Shown one piece after another: positions 32,637-43,737 of a stretch of 64,000 bases of DNA. This stretch comes from Fragum whitleyi (lineage: Eukaryota > Mollusca > Bivalvia > Cardiida > Cardiidae): the NCBI GenBank assembly GCA_948146395.1, contig OX411557.1, positions 38,519,689-38,583,688 on the forward strand, given 5' to 3'. The translations under genes were made by a program, and so were the position numbers. Within the stretch, counting starts at the first letter, position 1; each line of letters starts with the position of its first letter. The notes beneath the pieces are model-generated. The model did no database searches. It saw only the letters and a program-made list of their open reading frames with translations, and was not told the DNA's origin.

Positions 32637-32771
32637 CTGGTTCCGCGTTCAGAATTACCAAGCTATACAAGCGCGCCAAGTTTGAAACACGCATTATATA
32701 CGTTTCCTTGAATCGTACAGGGTACCATATCTAGGGCGCTCGCCTAAGCTTCGTTATCCTGAACGCAGGGG
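32637..32771. mobile_element. CCTGCG-hairpin relative with a different interior
   Basis: The ends GTTCCGCGTTCAGAATTACC and CGTTATCCTGAACGCAGGG match the family. The interior (AAGCTATACAAGCGCGCCAA ... AGGGCGCTCGCCTAAGCTT) is a third subtype. Confidence 0.7.
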
Positions 32772-32794
32772 AGAATTATTAATTCTTGTATATA

Positions 32795-33037
32795 TGTGAC
32801 CCGCCACGCAAAGAGGAACCATCTGGGTAGTGCGTAAAGTGTCAACCCCAGTCAGACTTCGCGGACTGCGCAGACTGACTGGGTCGTAATTTTTCGCAGT
32901 TTACAAATTTTCTGAATCTAGAATAATCAATCTACCTACCGTGAAAGAATTTTTAAATGCGACCTCTGGTTGGTACCTTTTCAAATGTTTATTTTACGGA
33001 GTTCCAAGATGGTCCCTTTTTGCTTGATGGGTTACAT
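32795..33037. mobile_element. GACCCGTCACG-family TIR element, full length
   Basis: TGTGACCCGCCACGCAAAGA at the left pairs with TTTTTGCTTGATGGGTTACA at the right; AGGAACCATCTGG pairs with CCAAGATGGTCCC. Inside is a second palindrome, CAGTCAGACTTCG/CGCAGACTGACTGG. About 243 bp. Relatives: 35469-35736, and fragments at 25815, 35030 and 57425. Confidence 0.8.
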
Positions 33038-33157
33038 AAACAGAATCGTAACTAGTTCGAACCCCTGATCGACATATTTTTCATCAGAAATTCAGTCACA
33101 CCAACCGATGACTCGAAAGAAATCCCGTTGATATACTGATGTAACAACGGACACGAA

Positions 33158-33297
33158 GCCATGGCCTGCATTCAGGATGGCAGAACGGTGCAAACTCATT
33201 ACTAATTTCAGCCCGCTTTGCAAGCAAGTGCACGTGCAAAGCGGGATCAAATTAGCAAACGGTTTGTACTGTTTTGTCATCCGTAACGCAGGGCTGG
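33158..33297. mobile_element. CCTGCG-hairpin MITE
   Basis: GCCTGCATTCAGGATGGCAG, apex GCTTTGCAAGCAAGTGCACG, right end GTCATCCGTAACGCAGGGC. Full length. The 75-codon minus-strand frame is made by it. Confidence 0.9.
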
Positions 33298-33299
33298 TG

Positions 33300-34068
33300 T
33301 GACAAAAAAATGAAGCCATGGTTAGAAAGATGAGCCATCCGTAATATTTCTTGAAGAGGCCTCAACCCTTTGCCGATATTATGCTCTATTATAATGAATG
33401 GCAGAAAACAATTAGATTATTTTCAAAACACGGAGTAATGAAATATAACAATTATGATTTTCGTTTCATATCTCCATTTGGTCTGATAAGTTTATTCGTT
33501 TCATGTCTAACTTATAACTAATACTATATTTCGTCATTCCTCACATAATTTCAGGTAGGAAGTCATACTACATGTAATTTTGAATTGTACCAATACCCAG
33601 ATAACAGAATCAGTTAAAGAGAGAAGACAAAACCATACCGATAGAGAATCGCATTCGATTAAATTCCCTACAAGGCATTGAGAGCGATAGAAGATCGGTG
33701 ACTTGCCAAGCAGCTCCCCGTAAATAGGGAGCATCCGATAATTGAATCTTTCCCCGTATTTGCACAACAAATAGTGCCGCGAGCGACTCTAATTTGGTCT
33801 ACGGACAATTTTACTCGTCTTTTAATAGCGAGACAAGGGCCCCGTGGTCAATTGGGCCGGACGCTAAAGGAGTTTTTATTGTGATAATAATTCTATTTAG
33901 CACTTTCCATTGGAAATTGGAGAAATGATGTGATTTTGGTTTTTTTTCTTCGTTCTTGGGATATATTTCGGAAGTATACTATTGTGAAACCGGAGGTCCC
34001 GCCTGACGTTGGTAAGTAAATTAAGATATTTATTGATAATTTATTTTTTTCCATCAAAAAGCGTTAAT
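33300..34068. other. Unassigned; possibly contains an exon or conserved element
   Basis: Between 33770 and 34020 the sequence is free of repeats I know. It includes CCCCGTGGTCAATTGGGCCG and GTCCCGCCTGACGTTG followed by a good donor, GTAAGT, at 34011. That could be an untranslated first exon, but there is no coding signature to confirm it. Confidence 0.25.
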
Positions 34069-34071
34069 TTA

Positions 34072-34206
34072 AACCTGCATTCAGGATGATAAAAAGATGC
34101 AATCTGTTTGCAAATTTTCACCCGCTTTGCACGTGAACCAGCGTGCAAAGCGGGTAAAAATTGCAAACAGTTTGCATCGTTTTGTTATCCTGAACGCTAG
34201 ACTGAT
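34072..34206. mobile_element. CCTGCG-hairpin MITE
   Basis: ACCTGCATTCAGGATGATAA, GATGCAATCTGTTTGCAAAT, apex CGTGAACCAGCGTGCAAAGC, right end GTTATCCTGAACGCTAG. Full length. Confidence 0.9.
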
Positions 34207-34434
34207 TAGCTTTAAAATGATTTGAATATATCTGAGAAAACAATTTCGCTGATTTATTCAATTTATAAAAATAAATGCATTTATAAAATTATATCTTATT
34301 GTTAAAGCCTTTACTTTTTATCTTAATTTTCATCTTACAAAAATAGAGTAGTCTTTGAGTTTTTTGAGGTATGAAACTAAAAACCTAATCGCACAAATAC
34401 ATGAATCCGATTCACGTTTCAAACAGTGTGATAA

Positions 34435-34705
34435 TGTCTTCGGTTTAATATGTCCGAGTGCGTGTATTTCCGTTTATTTATCGTCGCTACAATAGCACCT
34501 GCCCATATGAGCGACGCCCCCAGAAAACGGTTAGATGTTATGGTGGGTAGTGCAAGGATACATGACGAAACTACTGTTGAGATCCTCCATGGTTCTTTAA
34601 CGTGCTGGCTGTGAAGCACCGTCTCACGGGACATCGGTTTAACGCCTCATCCGAAAGATGATTAATTTGTTAGTGTGCTAGACCGGGAATCGAACACACG
34701 CGGTC
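34435..34705 (-). mobile_element. SINE of a second type (TTTCGGATGAGGCGTTAAACC core)
   Basis: In reverse: a tRNA-like 3' half (CGCGTGTGTTCGATTCCCGG), then CTTTCGGATGAGGCGTTAAA, CCGATGTCCCGTGAGACGGT and CACGTTAAAGAACCATGGAG. The 'cggatgag-gcgttaaaccga' core is widespread in SINEs of marine animals. The 5' half of the head is missing. Confidence 0.7.
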
Positions 34706-35029
34706 GAACTTCAATGGTTTTGAAGTGTGAATTTTCTCTTCGTCTTTTAAGTAGACCTCCGGGCCGATATCGATACGTCAGAAATTGGTGTGCATGCAGT
34801 TGGGTTATCTTCAGCTTAGATTACTGTCTTTTACGAATCTGGGATGTTTTATGAAAAAAAAATATTGTATTGAAGGATATAATTGCGAACTGCCGAACGA
34901 AAAGAGGTCATCTTGGAAAAATTCTTAAAAAAAAGGAGATAAGTTTCAGTAGAATCCAAACGGAGGTCGCATTTTAAAGATAACAGGAATATTGAATGAT
35001 TATTCCAGTTTTTAAAAAAGTCAGCTAAG

Positions 35030-35115
35030 TGCGAACAATTTCTACCTCAGTCGGCTTGCGCACTCTGACTAGAATCGACACCTTACGCACATCCAAGATG
35101 GTCCCTCCACCTCCC
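35030..35115. mobile_element. GACCCGTCACG-family fragment
   Basis: CTAAGTGCGAACAATTTCTA, CAGTCGGCTTGCGCACTCTG and ACGCACATCCAAGATGGTCC match the right-hand palindrome and end of the family. Confidence 0.5.
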
Positions 35116-35298
35116 AAAATAACAAATTTATCTGTTCAGAACTGCTTGTTTTGCACATTTTGTCACTTTTTGTCATAATGTATAGCTTTTTGGTGCTAAA
35201 TTGCGGGTGTTCTTATGACTTATTTTGTTTGACCCAAGACTGACTTATATTTACATGTAGTATTAATGATATCAATAACGGACACATTCTATCAATAT

Positions 35299-35400
35299 AT
35301 AGACCTGCAATTTCAAGTGAGTGATCAAAGATCAATTTTACATTGAAATTGATAGGAGATAACGGTTTCTCGGACCTCACTCTTTCTTGCGGAACTATAC
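35299..35400 (-). mobile_element. Fragment of the GCCGCCGGAGGCGG-start element
   Basis: The reverse complement of TATAGACCTGCAATTTCAAG through TCTTGCGGAACTATAC matches 14440-14540 almost base for base over 100 bp. Both flanks diverge at once. Confidence 0.85.
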
Positions 35401-35468
35401 ATTATATTTTTTTTATCATATTCATAATGATATTACATGCATTGCAGAAGAGAGCTGTCAAATCCTTA

Positions 35469-35736
35469 TGTGACCCGTCACGCAGAAAGAGGCCGTCTGG
35501 GAAGTGTGTCTAGTGTCGTTCCTAGTCAGACGGCACGGACTGCGTAGCCTGGCTAGGGTCAACACTTTTTAAAGGCATTATTTACGGGTTTTTTTAATAT
35601 AGTATTATAACTCTTCTTTTCTATAAAAGGCATTTTTTATGCAACCTCTGGTAGACCTCTACTGGACAAATATCTTTTTTCAAATATTTTCTTTTGCGTA
35701 GTTTCCAGATGATCCCTTTTCGCTTGAAGTATCACA
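35469..35736. mobile_element. GACCCGTCACG-family TIR element
   Basis: TGTGACCCGTCACGCAGAAA at the left and CCCTTTTCGCTTGAAGTATC/ACA at the right. Inside: CTAGTCAGACGG and CTGGCTAGGGTC. About 268 bp. Confidence 0.75.
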
Positions 35737-36350
35737 TTATCATCTAGACGACAATATTAATAACAGGTCAATTATAACCGAAATATATATCTTCTGTATC
35801 AGAGTGGGCAATAATTTCTATAATTCTTAAATTCTCAACAAGCAAATTGTAAATCAGAGTTACATATCTCAGGTTTAAAGCCTTAGTATTGAGGGTGAAA
35901 GTCCACTTTCGTGATGGGTGTTTGGATATAATTATTCAAATTCGTCGATCATATTCTACTTAATGATGACATTATCTCAAAGTTGCATACCGAATTCGGT
36001 AAGGACCACACCGGTTTTGAGGCTTTATCCTTGTTTTAAAATTTGATGTTGGCCCTTACTCTCCCGCAGGACCATCTTAGTAAACAAAACGTCTAACAAA
36101 TGGTGCACCGCTTAGTACGCGCTCAAACCTAACGAACGTTTTGTCATCCCGAAGACAGCATTGGTTGTAGAGCAACACTTCCTCTTGATAACTCAGGCTT
36201 GAAATGTACCAAAATGTAACGTTGACCAAGATGAGACTGCTAGGTTCATGCGCATCTTAGTCTATGTCTCCTGCAAAAATTAACTTGTTTCAGTATGTAA
36301 ACAGTTAATCTTAATTAAGTTATTTTGTCGCGGTCTCATAACTATACTCT
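35737..36350. other. Mostly unassigned
   Basis: A weak half of the CCTGCG hairpin may remain at 36130-36165 (AACGTTTTGTCATCCCGAAG). Otherwise I see nothing. Confidence 0.35.
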
Positions 36351-36354
36351 GCTG

Positions 36355-36515
36355 AAGGTAGTGGACCCGTAATAGTTCCGCAACATTTCGGAACTCATGA
36401 TCTTTCACAACGTATACCGAGTTTTTCTAATGAATATCATTAGGAAACCTCGGTTAACACTGTTTAAGTTCATTACTTCCAAAACGTTGCGGAACTATTG
36501 CGGGCCAACTACCTT
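36355..36515. mobile_element. AAGGTAGTGG hairpin MITE
   Basis: GAAGGTAGTGGACCCGTAAT left and GCGGGCCAACTACCTTT right; centre TTTCTAATGAATATCATTAG. Full length, with a decayed inner arm (CGTATACCGAG). Confidence 0.9.
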
Positions 36516-37200
36516 TGAGTTGGAATGCAAATGTTTTATAATCTCATTTTAGACCCATACAAATAGACACAATCAAACTTTGGAATCAATTTTCTTTTAG
36601 GCGATATACATTATATTTAGTGTTATCGTTAGAAGCGAACTACTTTAATCTTTTATTTAGAATTAATAATTGAACATCACTGCCCACTGATAACTCTGTT
36701 GATATTTTGTCCGAAACCGAAAGTGAATTATCAATTATCGTATTTATTATGGATGCAATTATTTGATACAAACTGAACGCCAATAGAGTAATTCAAATGT
36801 TTATTACTTTATTACCCAATAATGATAGAGAAATATAATAGATGAAATATTTATTGCTTTATTACTTAACCTTAATGGCCGTGGCATATTGTCGATTCGC
36901 CTGTGGGCCTTAAGAATCATTGTGACTGCCGTATCTTTGAACGGCAGATAATCAATCCCCTCGCTGTAAAGCTTTTCCTAAATGAGCATCTTTAGAAAAT
37001 TGCGGAAAATGAAGAAATTGCTCATGCCTATTTTTTGTTTAATTTATTCTACGTAGAAATAAATAAGAAGTTCACAGATTAATCTTTTTGAAATTGTCAT
37101 TTTGTCAATTTTTACCGGCGTAATTCACTTCTGCTAACCGACAACCACGATTACTTTGAGGATTCAATTATAATATTTTCATACCTTTAATAAGAAACAG
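36516..37200. other. Unassigned stretch
   Basis: No exon or repeat is recognised. Short hairpin GACTGCCGTATCTTTGAACGGCAG near 36925. Confidence 0.35.
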
Positions 37201-37205
37201 GCAAA

Positions 37206-37338
37206 GTAGTCGAAAATCTTCCATGTGTTCAGGATTTAATCGTCTGCATAACGTTTCAAAATTATACACCTCTTTGCACATGCAAACGTGCAAAAAGCGG
37301 TATGATTTAAAAACGTTTTCGGTTCCTTAACGCAGAAC
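37206..37338. mobile_element. CCTGCG-hairpin MITE, decayed
   Basis: TGTGTTCAGGATTTAATCGT, TACACCTCTTTGCACATGCA, AACGTGCAAAAAGCGGTATG and CCTTAACGCAGAAC remain. Confidence 0.75.
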
Positions 37339-37374
37339 AAGGTGTTGAGAAACTACTAGTAAGTTAAGTAATTG

Positions 37375-38075
37375 GTTCGAAAAAAATCCTGCTTTCAGAA
37401 CCTCGGCCTAGTCCTCGTGATATCGAAAAAAATCTGCTTTCAGAACCTCGGCCTAGTGCTTGTGATATCGAAAAAATCTGCTTTCAGAACCTCGGCCTAG
37501 TGCTCGTGATATCGAAAAAAAATCCTCTTTCAGAACCTCGGCCTAGTGCTCGTGATATCGAAAAAAAATCTGCTTTCAGAACCTCGGCCTAGTGCTCGTG
37601 ATATCGAAAAAAGATCTGCTTATAGAACCTCGGCCTAGTGCTCGTGATATCGAAAAAAAAATCTGCTTTCAGAACCTTGGTCTAGTGCTCGTGATATCGA
37701 AAAAAAAAACCTGCTTTTAGAACCTCGGCCTAGTGCTCGTGATTTCGAAAAAAATCTGCTTTCAGAACTTCGGCCTAGTGCTCGTGATATCGAAATTAAT
37801 ATTTGCTTTCAGAACCTCGGCCTAGTGCTCGTGATATCGAAATAAATATTTGCTTTCAGAACCTCGGCCTAGTGCTCGTGATATCGAAAAAAATATTTGC
37901 TTTCAGAACCTCGGCCTAGTGCTCGTGATATCGAAAAAAATATTTGCTTTCAGAACCTCGGCCTAGTGCTCGTGATATCGAAATAAATATTTGCTTTCAG
38001 AACCTCGGCTTAGTGCTCGCGATATCGAAATAAATATTTGCACTCATAACCTCGGCCTAGTGCTCGTGATATCCA
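37375..38075. repeat. Minisatellite, about 45 bp x 15
   Basis: The unit is CAGAACCTCGGCCTAGTGCT plus CGTGATATCGAAAAAAATCT plus GCTTT. Fifteen copies differ mainly in A-run length and in a left block (ATCTGCTTT) against a right block (AATATTTGCTTT). The array ends at GTGATATCCAGGACGC, followed directly by SINE-like tail sequence. Confidence 0.95.
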
Positions 38076-38084
38076 GGACGCGCT

Positions 38085-38455
38085 TGAAAAAATATGAACT
38101 TCGCCGTGATATGACTGAAAGATGATTTAAAGCGGTGTTAAACACAAACTCAATCTAAATACTTAATTCACGATCAGCGATAATTCCTATCCTGAAATCT
38201 CCGGCGATGGATCAAGACTGTAAGATGGTTAAAAGCGCCGTTAAACACAAATTCAAGTGCATTTGATCAAAATACTAGCTTTAATTTCAAATCAAATAGA
38301 AAATACACCATCAGTGATAATTCCAACCATGATCTCTCTGGCGAGGGATCAAAACTTTGTACATGTATTTACAGCTTGAAGAAAAACACATGAATAAGTA
38401 AACTTCGTCTTGAAATGACTGTAAGATGGTTGAAAGCGCCGTTAAACATCGGTTC
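38085..38455 (+). repeat. Three SINE-tail-like segments
   Basis: TTCGCCGTGATATGACTGAA/AGCGGTGTTAAACACAAAC at 38098-38150, GACTGTAAGATGGTTAAAAG/CGCCGTTAAACACAAATTC at 38216-38256 and CTGTAAGATGGTTGAAAGCG/CCGTTAAACATCGG at 38410-38452 are three copies of one SINE 3' end, spaced about 110-200 bp apart. Confidence 0.7.
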
Positions 38456-38552
38456 ATAATAAATCAACTAAATTTCGCTATCAGTGATTATGGCAATCAA
38501 AATATCTTGGATGAGCTGGGCGGAGTGTTGGGGATCAAAATGTGGCATCAAT

Positions 38553-38593
38553 AGCTTGAACTAAGCTGTAGATACGATGTTTTGGTACCAATA
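38553..38593. repeat. GACCAAAACATCG hairpin, one arm
   Basis: TAGCTTGAACTAAGCTGTAG and ATACGATGTTTTGGTAC match the right arm and loop of 27991-28045. Confidence 0.6.
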
Positions 38594-38927
38594 AATGATA
38601 TTTGAATTAAATACTGAAATGGCAATTAAAGATCTTTATGACTTTATTACTCAATAGAAGAGCAATACATTTATTCAAATATTAATGTATTACAACATTA
38701 TTCAATCCATTTTCTACAAAGCAAGTGAAAATCTAAATGAGTCATTGTGAATGCATCGTCGGTTTTCTAGTGTGAATCAGTACCAAAGCGATTAAAATTT
38801 CATACATGTAGATAATATTTCTCTTTTTTATTAGAAAAAGAGAATACATATTATGCTGGAAATGGGGAGAGTAGCTTTAGTTTCATGGAGGCACTTTTAT
38901 GAAACACAAACTTATCGCGTCGTATAC

Positions 38928-39366
38928 AGTTAACAGCATTGCGAAATTGACAAGATGAATAAATTTGGATTGATTTTTGAATGAAATTGAATGGGTGCAA
39001 TGAGCGAGTTTTGAGTGAATTTAAAGGGAGGTAATCTAAAATCTCTTATTTTATTTAAGATGAACAAAATTAGCGATGTTTATTACCGCTCTTTAATGAA
39101 ACATACATAAAAGTTCTATAAATAGCCCCCTATTTCTTCATGACCCGATCAAACACTTTTAATTTAAATTATGTCATTGAAATCGTATTTTTTCCTTACG
39201 AATTTTATTTTGAATGTAGTTGTTGCTCTTAAATTTTTCGTTGATGTTCGAGCGTTTATGAATGTTTTGAGTGAGTGTTTAGAATGAATTAATGGAGCGC
39301 TGAGTGAGCGAAATAGAACGGTTTTGATTCAGATGTAGGTCAATTTCACGATGCTACCAACTGCAA
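38928..39366 (+). mobile_element. CAGTTA-family MITE, full length
   Basis: ATACAGTTAACAGCATTGCG left, CACGATGCTACCAACTGCA right, GGGAGGTAATCT and the hairpin ATTTTATTTAAGATGAACAA in the middle third, GAATTAATGGAGCGCTGAGT near the right. Confidence 0.88.
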
Positions 39367-39487
39367 GTGAGATTATTTTTTCTCAGTTTCATTCCTCCAC
39401 GAGTTAAAGACGCTTTCTCATCTAGTATGATTTAATATAGTGAGGTAATAATTTGAATATTTCCCCATGATAGGACAAGTTTGTTTG

Positions 39488-39782
39488 GTTTGTTTGGATT
39501 GGGTTTTACGCTGCTTGTAACAACATTACAGTTATATCGCGACTGCTGGCGCACCTAACAATGGGTTTCTGGTATTTCTCATACCAGTACTACCAGTACT
39601 ACACCAACATCATTTGGTAGTCTCAAGCTGCTATCCCACATAGGTCTTCGATTATCAACCCATTGATGGCAATGGTGGATGACAAATCGTCAGAAAGAAT
39701 GACTGCCATCGTCGAGGACCGAACTCGGAACCTCAAGATTGACAGTCCAACGCTCTACCAACTGCGCTGTGACGTTGGCTTC
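39488..39782 (-). mobile_element. tRNA-derived SINE, full length with head
   Basis: In reverse the head reads GCCAACGTCACAGCGCAGTT, GGTAGAGCGTTGGACTGTCA, GAGTTCGGTCCTCGACGATG. The core and tail (ACCAGAAACCCATTGTTAGG; GCAGCGTAAAACCCAATCC) follow. This copy shows the complete order head, core and tail. Confidence 0.9.
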
Positions 39783-39944
39783 GTTTTTTAAATTGTTTTC
39801 ATTGAGAAATATAACCTCTTTTTTCAGCCGGCCAGAAGCCGGCCAGAAGCCAAGACTCTTGTATTACACATCTTCTATAACATTATATATTGGTGTTTTA
39901 AGCTGATATTTGGGTGCCCACCGAAGTAATATACAAACCTTTGC

Positions 39945-40340
39945 AACATCGTGACAATGACAAGGCGAATGATTTTGGAATGATTTCCGAATTAGATGGA
40001 ATGAGTGGGACAAGCGAGTTTATGAGTGAAATTTATCAAATTAAATTGATTACGCCCCTTTAAAATATCTGCGTATTTTCTAATTTGCGTTTACGTACCA
40101 ATCAGGCACTTCAAAACCCATACCATGCAATAAAATCATGAAAAAGTTTGATCGATTTGGATGAAATTTCGATCTTTTTTGAACTATTTTGGAATGTTTT
40201 TGAAAATTTTGGAGTGACTTTGAATGGTTTGAATGAGTGTTTTGAATGAGTGTTTGGAATGATTGAATGAAGCACAGAGCGAGCGATTAAGAACAGTTTT
40301 GATCGAGGTAAATGTAAATTCACGATGTTACATACTGTAA
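39945..40340 (+). mobile_element. CAGTTA-family MITE
   Basis: GCAACATCGTGACAATGACA left, TTCACGATGTTACATACTG right. The central hairpin is reduced to ATTACGCCCCTTTAAAATAT by deletion. Flank TA at the right. Confidence 0.8.
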
Positions 40341-40451
40341 CTTTTAGGTGCAAAAGTTATTAATGAATATGCGTGCGTTCTTCGATTCCCTTTAAGACTT
40401 TCAATTTATCGCTCGAAAGAATATACATTAATTTAAAACAAGACACATGTA

Positions 40452-40890
40452 CAGTTAGTTACATCGTGAAATTGACATTCATCTCAATCAAAACCATTCT
40501 AAGTCACTCACTCAACGTTCCATTCATTCATCGCAAACACTCACTCAAATCGATCAAAAACGCTACAAAATCACTAAAAAAGAATAAATTAAGAACTGCA
40601 TTCAAAATAAAAAATCGGTAGATAAAATCTACGATTTCGCTAATATAATTGAAATTGGTAAGACTAAGGTTGGTTCCTGAAGACATAGAAAGATTTTCAT
40701 AGAACCTGTATGTACATTTTATTAAAGGGAGGTAAAAAGTATCGCTAATTTTGTTCATCTTGAACAAAATTAGCGATACTGGATTACCTCCCTTGAATAT
40801 CACTCAAAACTCGCTCCACACACTCATTCAAATTCATTCCTAAATGATAAAAAAATCATTCATCTTGCCAAATTCACGATGTTGTCACCT
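40452..40890 (-). mobile_element. CAGTTA-family MITE, full length
   Basis: ACAGTTAGTTACATCGTGAA at the left; GCCAAATTCACGATGTTGTC at the right. The central palindrome CGCTAATTTTGTTCATCTTG/AACAAAATTAGCG is intact. Frames of 82 and 91 codons on opposite strands derive from it. Confidence 0.9.
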
Positions 40891-40899
40891 GAAGGCCTA

Positions 40900-41865
40900 A
40901 TGTTTTAGAGCGCAGGCTCTTAGTTGCGAATCTAGATGGGGTCAGAAAGAGGGAAGGGAATCTAAAGACCTTAAGTAGCCTATAAATAATTCATTTTGCG
41001 AGGGAACATTCTTTACAAATTTGGCCATGTTAGGATAACAAAGCCCCCATTTGTACATTTGAAACCCCCTTTACAGAATTACTACATCGACTTAACCGAC
41101 AGACGACAAATTATTCAACTACATCATATTTTAGACTTAGTGCGACTACTTTAAGACGTTATCGAACGTTTTGTCATGGTGAATGCAGGGTTGGTCTAAT
41201 TATAAACTTGCAACCAATTTGAAAGGCGTCAATAATTGGAATCTAAATTTAAAATATTCAACAATCAAAGTAACATTACACTTTATTTTTTCTTCCTTAT
41301 TTAACATAATTTTCGAGCATACCTTTTAAATGAGTTGACATATTTCTACCTTCGTAAGGTTAGGTAGACCGTGGGAAATACACTCATTAGTGAAACTGGA
41401 TTATGCAAAATACACTTTTAATCGTGACGTTTTGAATGCTTGACAGATCTTAACTTCTTATATCTTGTATTACACGCTTTGTAAGACAATTTGTTTGTTT
41501 GTTTTCTCTTAAAATTGCATGTAATTGTCATTTAAATCAATCACAACCGTTTTACCATATCTTTTTTAAATTTATTTCACTGGCGATCTTGTCATTCAAT
41601 CAAATGATACTGTAGCTAAACGTTGGCAAAAGGGATCCCAAGCGTTGTAGTGTACACCATTCCTTAACGTTTCGCGTTTTTAAACGCTTAATCTTGAACG
41701 TATGACTGTATTATCGCATAATGTCATTCATGATAATAAAAACGCAAAAAATAAACAGGCATATGGTCATGGCATTGGTGTAGCGGTCTTCAATTTTCAG
41801 CTTCCATATGTTTGATACTATTTGCAAGTGCTATTTGTCAGGGTGTTTTTATTTCCTTTGTATTT
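40900..41865. other. Mostly unassigned
   Basis: There is a half CCTGCG hairpin at 41158-41194 (ACGTTTTGTCATGGTGAATG). I see nothing else. Confidence 0.35.
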
Positions 41866-42944
41866 TTAGCTCACCTGAGCACAAAGTACTCAAGATGAGC
41901 TATTGTGATCGTACAATGTCCGGCGTCCGTCGTCACACACCGTACAACCGGTTGCGGCGATGACGGGTGAGAGTCAACGATGACAGCATCGGAACATTAT
42001 GCCGAGGAGACGGTAGGTCAATAAATTTATTCGTGTAAATAAACGATTGAAGCTTTGGTATTCTAAAGCAGATAAATGATCGTGTAAGTGTTCAGCACTT
42101 CTATAGAATAAATCTTTTCTCATATCCCTCCCAAATAAGGCCACAATCATTGATTATTTCGGAGGTTTCCCATGAAAAGTAACGAAATTAGACTTTATGC
42201 TCTCATATTTCGCCTATCTCTCAATAAATACTATTTTAACTTGTACACAGCTGAAGTCTAATCATCCGCCGATATTTTTTCCAAATTTGAAGCCATAATT
42301 CGAAAGAATAAACACACAGTGGGTCCCAAAAGACGACATGTAGTAAGAAAAATGTTGCTTCTGTAGACAGTCGGAATTTCACGGGGTTGACGTAGATGAC
42401 AGAGCTGAATTATTTGTGATTGCCGATGTCGACAGACCCATATTCAGATTCTCGCATAAAATTGATCATTTTTGGTGTCGTATTTTTCAATAACACACCA
42501 AAACTATTTAGATCGACATTCTTGTCCACTATTTTCAAATGATGTGTCATATCGAAAAATAATTCAAGGGATTTAATGTAGGATTTCAAATACTCACAAA
42601 CCAAGAAAAAACAGTTGTGATCAGACTGAATATCTCGTATACGTTTTGTACTTGTACTTCCAGTGACTTAGTTTACATTCGACGAGTCACAAAAGCATTT
42701 CTATTGGAAAACATAGTTGGCCTGTCTTTCATTATCTTTCGTTAACTTTCGATAAAATCCACGAGTTCCAAGAATGATTTTTATTTCAGATAAAATAAAA
42801 TCTTGCTAACATAGCCAGTGATCGAAAAAGGAGGATTATGAAAAATGAAATATCTATCCGTAACTTTTCTTAAGCCTATTTTTTATGTAAAGGCCACTGA
42901 GCAATAGGAAATTACTTTATGCAGATATATAAGAAAAGGTGAGA

Positions 42945-43005
42945 AGGAGATTCGATCTTCGGACCTCTGCACTGCGAATCTCTGACCTTATGGATATAGC
43001 TCATT
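42945..43005 (-). repeat. tRNA-like sequence inside the fold-back arm (mirrored at 44035-44100)
   Basis: In reverse: AGCTATATCCATAAGGTCAG, GATTCGCAGTGCAGAGGTCC and AGATCGAATCTCC, an ATAAGG-type D-arm and a B-box-like element. The right arm carries the mirror copy on the plus strand with changes (ATATGCATAAGATTAGAGAC). No stable cloverleaf can be drawn. Confidence 0.45.
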
Positions 43006-43256
43006 CTATTTTGTTTTATCACGATTGGTTATATAATGTGACTTGAATGTAATGCTTGCCTATCTTTTATCCATATAAGGAAGTGGGTTTCGAATTCTGA
43101 AGAAGGTAAGCAGGAATATTAAATGAGCCACAGGCCAACAATGTTATATATAAACAAATTTGTTTGCAAATATAAACAAAAATGGCGATTAAGGTCCTAA
43201 ATCTATTTCTTTATAATAACGCTTTCTGACGCTAAACAATAAAAATGCATAAAACG

Positions 43257-43292
43257 AAGAAGAAGAAGAAGGTAAGAAGAAGAAGAAGAAGT
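43257..43292. repeat. GAA microsatellite
   Basis: GAAGAAGAAGAAGAAGGTAA and a further GAAGAAGAAGAAGAAG lie in the loop of the fold-back element. Confidence 0.95.
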
Positions 43293-43737
43293 AGATGATT
43301 AGATTTTTCACCATTAAATCAGTGAATAAAGTCAGTTTCAAATGCATATGGTGTTTTTTGTATCACTGACATGCATATCAAATGCTAGAGAGACATGTGT
43401 AATTTTTATCGAAGCAACAATCATAAATAGGCGCACATGTACCTCGAAAAAAATAAAAACTAACCGCTTCTGAAGTTTAGACATGCCAAATCACGGGATC
43501 AAAATCCTTTCAATTTGACACACGCAGAGGGAGTTTTATTAAAATTAAGCAATGTTTTTTCGGGATGTAAAATGCCACATGGAAAAGAAATTTCACATTT
43601 TACTAAGGCGTTTTTGTTCTTGGCGTAAGTATGAATTAAAGTGTAAAGGAACACATCACAAAACAAATGTTTTGTTACAAGGGTCAACGTTAAACTCCTT
43701 TCAAATTGTCCTAAATTTCATCAACTTTGAAAGTTAT

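Noticed and set aside
37375..38075. Regularly spaced repeats that could be taken for a CRISPR array
   Set aside because: The units are directly contiguous at about 45 bp with no variable spacers, differ only in A-run length, and the DNA is eukaryotic.
40373..40803. Open frames of 82 and 91 codons on opposite strands
   Set aside because: Both fall inside one CAGTTA-family MITE, and similar frames recur in other copies (54436-54645, 56766-56954).
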